This document shows positions 15,658 to 64,000 of a DNA stretch of 64,000 nt, piece after piece. The stretch spans positions 62,001 through 126,000 of the forward strand of contig BAAHQB010000044.1 of NCBI GenBank assembly GCA_054601695.1. Reading direction: 5' to 3'. How positions within the stretch are numbered: position 1 is the first letter of the stretch; every line of letters begins with the position of its first letter. The position numbers and the translations under genes are program-made. The notes under the pieces are model-generated. The model made no database searches, had not been told where the DNA came from, and worked only from the letters and a program-made list of their open reading frames with translations. Origin of the DNA: Amorphochlora amoebiformis (Eukaryota > Cercozoa > Chlorarachniophyceae).

Positions 15658-16209
15658 ATACATTATATATAAAATGTTACCCGATTTGGCCAGTTTTCAT
15701 CGCGAATAGAAACAAAGGATTATCCTCGCAGCTCCCATGAATCCATTGCCCTTTGTTTCCATTACATGTCAACACATTCGTAAATATTAAATACGTACAT
15801 AAGAGCAAAACATACAGGTGTTTGTACACAAAAAGATGTGTTCGAACATTCATTTATATGATAGGCATTTATTACCCATCCAAGAAAAAGATCCGAAAAC
15901 AATCTTTTTTTTTCTTTACCACAGAAATCTGTGCAGAAAAGCTTACCTCCCAGATCTACGGGATATCCAAAATCGTCAATAGTATGGGCTCTGCCTCCTA
16001 TTCGGTCCCTCGCCTCCAATACAACGCACTTCAGCCCTGCCCTGACCCCAAAATTGACTGTCGACTCAAGAACTTCTGAAATATTCTTCCCTTCCGCGAA
16101 AAATCTATGGAAATTTCTTCTCTTAAGACCTCAGAAGTCGACAGGCCGCTCCTAGGCCCCCAGCTCCTGCTCCGATGACTATGACATCATGTACAGGAAG
16201 GCTGTCCAT
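5083..16209 (-). CDS. Flavin-containing amine oxidase (polyamine oxidase / LSD-like), complete, 20 exons
   Basis: FAD-dependent amine oxidase, expected to oxidise a secondary or primary amine with release of hydrogen peroxide. Twenty exons (given in the three entries below) join in phase from ATG 16209 to TAG 5083-5085 into 500 codons, the usual length of single-domain polyamine oxidases. Family hallmarks in order: Rossmann [64 protein letters not shown] with the lysine near the flavin, [20 protein letters not shown] and [10 protein letters not shown]. No SWIRM or tower domain precedes it, so a metabolic polyamine oxidase is likelier than a histone demethylase. No signal peptide; the C-terminus TVQ is not a clear peroxisomal signal. 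All 19 introns are GT-AG; coding sequence is about 13.5% of the span. Confidence 0.92.
5390..7190. repeat. AT microsatellite introns of the amine oxidase around exons 18-19
   Basis: Long (AT)n tracts at 5395-5430, 5540-5605, 5905-5947, 6115-6270, 6370-6500 and 6590-6670, with shorter CA runs. 6970-7180 is non-repetitive: it holds two copies of a segment (about 6985-7060 and 7070-7150) containing CTTCGT(G/A)AAATCAC and AACG/AAGGGAAATGTAGAT, with no exon evident beyond exon 18. Confidence 0.7.
7537..7905. repeat. Partial copies of amine oxidase exon 17 and its acceptor
   Basis: The minus-strand exon 17 start (AG then GCGTTCGGGAAGTCCAATCC) recurs at 7858-7898 as GCCTTCGGGAAGTCCAACCC preceded by ATAG, and in degenerate form at 7664-7692. 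Neither copy has the exon 3' part or its donor, so both look like decoy acceptors upstream of the real exon. Confidence 0.75.
8041..8520. repeat. Tandem repeat of about 85 bp containing the exon 16 splice acceptor
   Basis: About six copies of a unit with GCGCTCATAGAGTACCTAAT on the plus strand (near 8048, 8140, 8228, 8316, 8398 and 8465, the last ones degenerate), followed by TACATGTAATGCATCTA and GATTGTGTATTA. On the minus strand the first copy is the acceptor and first 20 nt of exon 16; the others repeat the acceptor and exon edge upstream of it. Similarity falls with distance from the exon. Confidence 0.85.
8895..9414. repeat. Four copies of the exon 15 segment with donor
   Basis: A segment spanning the exon 15 body and its donor (plus strand TTACCCCAGCCAAATATTTC to CGTCCCCAGTAG) occurs at about 8897-8957, 9066-9112, 9238-9282 and 9366-9412, in repeats of about 130-170 bp. 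Only the last has an AG acceptor (CCTTAG) and correct phases, so it is taken as the exon. The first carries an in-frame TGA in the exon frame and a better GTAAGT donor. Confidence 0.85.
9616..9745. repeat. Degenerate copies of the exon 16 3' end
   Basis: On the minus strand, 9625-9655 (ATCCAGGATGCATATAAG) and 9715-9745 (AAAATATTTCAAAAGGTG) resemble the end of exon 16 (ATTCAGGATGCTATTGATAT then TTTCAAAAGGTA at 7978). They lie upstream of exon 15, so they are on the other side of an intervening exon. Confidence 0.55.
9786..12175. repeat. Interstitial TTAGGG-type arrays with an embedded repeat element
   Basis: Introns 9-13 of the oxidase are built of TTAGGG units, CCCTAA on the plus strand at 9786-9905, 10925-10998 and 11905-12003, and TTAGGG elsewhere. 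Between units sit at least seven copies of an element of about 60-100 bp (see the 11161 entry). Five short exons are embedded here, several with acceptors formed directly from CCCTAA units (CCCTAAG, AACCAG). Confidence 0.9.
11161..11262. repeat. Dispersed TTAGGG-associated element, best copy
   Basis: The element begins AGGATCAGATTATTCAGCAT, continues GTCTTAGTCCGAGGACCATT and GACTCCTCCACAGAGTGGGG, and in long copies ends CTATAGTGCTGTGTTAGGGA and TAACAGCAGAT. Other copies are near 10057, 10377, 11087, 11290, 11815, 12005 (inverted), 24683, 24925, 38168 (diverged), 45732, 53949, 54058 and 54606. All lie inside TTAGGG arrays. It has no open frame; it may be a non-autonomous mobile element or a satellite monomer. 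Confidence 0.8.
11500..15057 (-). CDS. Amine oxidase exons 4-10: substrate domain
   Basis: Exons 15010-15057, 14025-14118, 13439-13489, 12738-12764, 12667-12711, 12181-12217 and 11500-11746. They encode [20 protein letters not shown], a helical stretch, then DCLDNFEYW (the NLEY position of the family), [32 protein letters not shown] and a basic-rich loop of about 40 residues ([18 protein letters not shown]) longer than usual, ending VTVTTVEG. Exon 10 (247 nt) is by far the largest. The intron between 12738 and 12711 is only 26 nt. Introns here hold (AT)n and TTAGGG arrays. Confidence 0.88.
14846..15290. repeat. Inverted pair of TTAGGG-type arrays flanking amine oxidase exon 4
   Basis: 14846-14984 is (CCCTAA)n on the plus strand; 15064-15200 is TTAGGG with an inserted TTTG, forming a 16-bp unit (TTAGGGTTAGGGTTTG) repeated about seven times. 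Exon 4 (15010-15057) lies between the two oppositely oriented arrays. Confidence 0.85.
15681..16209 (-). CDS. Amine oxidase exons 1-3: FAD-binding N-terminus
   Basis: Exons 16130-16209, 15947-16041 and 15681-15750. Exon 1 starts [15 protein letters not shown] and ends inside RLLR; exon 2 continues [17 protein letters not shown] and ends in VDLG; exon 3 gives [14 protein letters not shown]. The dinucleotide-binding glycines, the acidic ribose-binding residue (E of LEARD) and the WIHG..NPL signature are intact. The 88-nt intron 1 and the GTAAGC and GTAACA donors are ordinary. Stop codons just beyond each donor rule out read-through. Confidence 0.93.
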
Positions 16210-16504
16210 GTCGAATCATGTTGGAGAGATGTGAGACATTTCGGAGATATGTCTTTATGTTTGATATGGTTATATCAAATTTTAGATATACTATATTAAT
16301 GTATTAGATATATTCGGATATTACAATATAATATATATGTAATAATATTTTAGATATTCAAAATATATCTTCTTGTTATATCTTATTTCAAATCTTTTCG
16401 GGACCGCTTAATGGCTCAGCCGTCTTCATATTCCCAGAAGGCCCGACGCGTCTCGGGCGCCGCGGGGTACTAGCTCCCGGGGCGGTGGATTGGGACATTT
16501 GCTT
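16210..16504. promoter_or_regulatory. Interval between divergent amine oxidase and gene C, probable bidirectional promoter
   Basis: About 300 bp separate the oxidase ATG (16209, minus) from the first candidate ATG of gene C (16505, plus). 16230-16390 is AT-rich but not a microsatellite; 16400-16500 is GC-rich (GACGCGTCTCGGGCGCCGCG). No specific factor site is claimed. Confidence 0.35.
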
Positions 16505-16899
16505 ATGTCTGAGGGGCCCCAGGGGTTTATCCAGGTTCGATCGATTTTTCAAGCACGTGACCGTTGCCAGCGAAAAACACGATATTGTTTCTGTTCTGTT
16601 CCTCCCATTACTTTGTTCCTGAAGCTAGAGAGCTTGCTTTCTAACCCTAGCCGCTGATGATGTAGGCAGGGAGGAGACAGGGAATGTCTAACCGCTCGCG
16701 GTCGGTCCAAACAATGTCTTCGCAGGCATGTGTCGATTTCTATTTGGGTGATTCCTCATTTCTGACCCTCCTTTTCGGCAGGCGGTCGAAGCGTTTTGTC
16801 CGATGACACGTGTCTGGGTTCTTTGGATGACCTAAGGCTGGTTACGACGCCGTCTGGACTTGGCTTCAGGTTGACGGAATGATTATATCTGCTGATGTA

Positions 16900-16939
<40 letters not shown>

Positions 16940-17070
16940 CTATATATGTATATATTGTGTACACATACACATATTTATACAACTTGATAAAGGGGAATAT
17001 ATAATATTGTTCGTACATATACACATGCATATATAAATATATATATGTACACACACACACAAATATATAT

Positions 17071-17124
<54 letters not shown>

Positions 17125-17167
17125 GTTATCTACACGCGCACGCACGCACACGCACACACACACACAC

Positions 17168-17219
<52 letters not shown>

Positions 17220-17244
17220 ATCTACATGCACACGCACACACACG

Positions 17245-17299
<55 letters not shown>

Positions 17300-17364
17300 A
17301 GTGTATAAGCACTAATGCATATTTTACGCAGGCATATAACTAATATATACATACATACACACAC

Positions 17365-17411
<47 letters not shown>

Positions 17412-17465
17412 AATTGTCTCCTTTTAATGTAAAATTAATATACATATATGTACATATATACATAT

Positions 17466-17510
<45 letters not shown>

Positions 17511-17522
17511 AGTATATATACG

Positions 17523-17598
<76 letters not shown>

Positions 17599-17885
17599 TA
17601 TATATATAATATAGATATGGATATACTTTATATATTCGAACAAGCACATTTATACATACACGATGAATGTTTACACACATATATATACATATCTATGTAT
17701 ATATATTTATATATATATATATATATATATATACATACATATATATTATATGTATATATATATATATATGCATAGACTGAGAGGTTATATATATAATACA
17801 TAGGAGTTCAACAAGATGGTTAAATTCATATATAAATATATAAATATATAATGTTTATACACATATATATATTTTAAATAATACA

Positions 17886-17918
<33 letters not shown>

Positions 17919-17944
17919 GTGTGTGTGTGTAGATTGAGAGGTTA

Positions 17945-17987
<43 letters not shown>

Positions 17988-18118
17988 CATAACAAATATA
18001 CATGTGCATGGTATATGCATATATATAATATGTATGAATATTTTCGTAATCGAAATATCTTACCTACATAGATACATATTCATGCATACGTAATTACAGT
18101 AGAAATAGTGCACATATG

Positions 18119-18161
<43 letters not shown>

Positions 18162-18182
18162 ATTGCTCTACATTAGGTTGAG

Positions 18183-18218
<36 letters not shown>

Positions 18219-18281
18219 CTTATATAGGGCAAGAAGATGCAATGTCCGAATTGCCGAGCGGATATTTTGGAAGTTAGGAAG

Positions 18282-18329
<48 letters not shown>

Positions 18330-18348
18330 TAATATATATGTGTATATA

Positions 18349-18383
<35 letters not shown>

Positions 18384-18416
18384 CACGTGTGTGTGTGTGT
18401 GTGTGTGCGTATAATG

Positions 18417-18479
<63 letters not shown>

Positions 18480-18540
18480 TATATATGTATATATATATAT
18501 ATATATATTTTATACTGTCAGACATATATATATATATGTC

Positions 18541-18575
<35 letters not shown>

Positions 18576-18844
18576 AATATATAAAAATATAAATGTTGTT
18601 CATACGAATATATATATATATATATATATATGTACAATATATATATATATATATGTACATATGTGTGTGTAGATATATTTGTCACATGGGCATACTACCA
18701 GAATACCGGATATCTCATCGTATTTAGTTAAACAATACATACATACATGTATATATATATATATATGTATATATATATTATATAAATATATATATATATA
18801 TGGCATATGCATATATATACATATAGACATACTGTTTTCATTTA

Positions 18845-18894
<50 letters not shown>

Positions 18895-19024
18895 TATATA
18901 TATACACATATATCTACATATATATTTATATATATGTACTACTCTAGGTAACAAGACAGTATATATGTCTGATGATAATGTTCAATCGGGGCTGGAGAAT
19001 ACACCAGATCAACCGCTGGTATAA
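16505..19024 (+). CDS. Gene C, putative zinc-binding (RING-like) protein, incompletely resolved
   Basis: Best-supported exon is 18228-18281: AG before, GTCTAT after, reading [26 protein letters not shown] is the usual last zinc-ligand pair of RING fingers, suggesting an E3 ubiquitin ligase, but the other ligands were not found. A likely last exon is 18948-19024 ([19 protein letters not shown], stop TAA 19022-19024). 18702-18726 would join them in phase but is weak. For the 5' end, an ATG at 16505 opens a 10-codon piece ([10 protein letters not shown]) before a GT; another ATG is at 16684. Exons between 16.5 and 18.2 kb are hidden among AT and CA repeats. A Cys-rich open stretch (YLCQRCNAFKIHQFC, 19066-19148) lies just beyond and could be an alternative end. 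Confidence 0.4.
16895..18227. repeat. AT and CA/TG microsatellites within gene C
   Basis: Alternating (AT)n, (CA)n and (TG)n blocks (for example 17050-17310, 17340-17410, 17460-17620), with only short interruptions. 17765-17945 contains a duplicated TAGA(C/T)TGAGAGGTTATAT segment. No convincing exon found. Confidence 0.65.
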
Positions 19025-19369
19025 GTATTACTAATACTAATATGATGGGCCGCCGGGGAAATCTAGAAAATTCTGTACCTGTGCCAGAGGTGCAATGCAT
19101 TCAAAATTCATCAATTTTGCCGTAAAATGACATTTAACTTCATATAAATTAATATTTGGTTCAAACAGTAGAACTAATGCTAGTAGTACTAGAGTTGTAA
19201 TCATTTATCTGTTCCATGTGCCAGATATATTATCAGACATATCATTGGCTAAAGTATCTTGGGATCTCATGATTTTTTAATCCAAATGATTACATTATCT
19301 CTACTGTGAGATATGTCTAGATTACCGTACACAGCCGCTCAGTGACTAGAGTAATATATATATATATAT

Positions 19370-19425
<56 letters not shown>

Positions 19426-19429
19426 ATGT

Positions 19430-19465
<36 letters not shown>

Positions 19466-19813
19466 GTCATCATATGTCACAATCTAGACAATTTGTACAT
19501 AATGACATTCTAGACCATACTAAGTCTGGGGTATCATTCGCATGAATGATATGACAGTCACTAGCCCTATCAATATAATCTTTCATATTTGTACACAAAA
19601 TTTAAAGATGTATATGTCGATCTATCGGTTGAAGATAAAGAGAGACTAGAGGTCTTAGGAAGAGAAGGTGATCAGTGCATGAATCATTGAATCATTGAAA
19701 CATTGTCGCTAAGGTTACCAGACGGTCATAAGTAAGTATCATAACACACATATTAAGCCACTTAGATATTCTGAACTTAGCTCATAAGACAAGTCAGTAC
19801 ATTTGCGCTTGAC
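19025..19813. other. Interval between convergent gene C and the Mot1-type gene
   Basis: Complex AT-rich sequence without strong coding signal except the Cys-rich stretch at 19066-19148 noted under gene C, interrupted by (AT)n at 19352-19460. It contains several short near-repeats (ATATGTC, TCTAGA). Expected to hold both 3' UTRs. Confidence 0.4.
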
Positions 19814-63670
<43,857 letters not shown>

Positions 63671-63734
63671 CTGGTTAGGGTTAGACTTAGGGTTAGGGTT
63701 AGGGTTAGGGTTAGGTTAGGGTTAGGATCGAATA

Positions 63735-63794
63735 TGTATATCTGTATTTATATGTATATGTATATGTATATGTATATATACATGTATATGTATG

Positions 63795-63851
<57 letters not shown>

Positions 63852-64000
63852 TATATATATATATATACTATGTATATATGTATATATGGATATATATATA
63901 TATGTATATCTATGTAATAATATTTATATATATATACATATATATATTTATATATAAATAAAAACATATAATATATATGTACATGAAAGCGAGCATATAT
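63735..64000. repeat. AT microsatellite at the right edge
   Basis: (AT)n and TATGTA repeats to the window end; inside the next upstream intron of the Mot1-type gene. No exon seen. Confidence 0.7.

Overview
The window looks like a stretch of nuclear chromosome from a unicellular eukaryote with extremely repeat-inflated introns; I cannot name the taxon. Perhaps 8% is protein-coding. The rest is (AT)n/(TA)n microsatellite, CA/TG runs, (TTAGGG)n-like interstitial arrays, GA/CT minisatellites and local tandem repeats. No rRNA, tRNA, CRISPR, prokaryotic operon or intact transposase was seen. Most long open frames here are artefacts of repeats: Tyr-Ile from TA, Asn-Pro or Leu-Gly from TTAGGG, Ser-Leu from CT.

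Reading short non-repetitive islands between repeats, and requiring AG/GT borders plus reading-phase continuity, gives two clear genes, both on the minus strand. (1) A flavin amine oxidase of the polyamine-oxidase/LSD class: 20 exons at 16209-5083, start to stop, 500 aa, all junctions in phase. (2) A BTAF1/Mot1-type SNF2 ATPase: at least 57 exons from 63670 down to a stop at 19814, mean exon about 51 nt, 5' end beyond the window. All helicase motifs are present and several are split by introns. The phase is continuous; one N-terminal junction (59.6 kb) has a competing reading.

Three weaker genes fill the gaps. Gene A (minus, N-terminal exons 1270 to about 526, runs off the left edge) has a type II membrane anchor. 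Gene B (plus, 1633-3262) has ten small exons that join in phase into an unrecognised protein of about 144 aa. Gene C (plus, ending 19024) has an exon with a CPNCRADI half zinc site. The order A(-) B(+) oxidase(-) C(+) Mot1(-) alternates head-to-head and tail-to-tail, and the head-to-head gaps (1271-1632, 16210-16504) are short, richer in GC and free of AT arrays.

The most unusual feature is intron construction. Many introns are almost pure AT or TTAGGG repeat, with repeat units reaching the splice sites. At about twenty exons, a piece spanning one exon-intron junction (exon edge plus its splice site) is copied one to many times in the neighbouring intron, up to about 17 copies at 32-33 kb. 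A dispersed element of about 90 bp also recurs inside the TTAGGG arrays.
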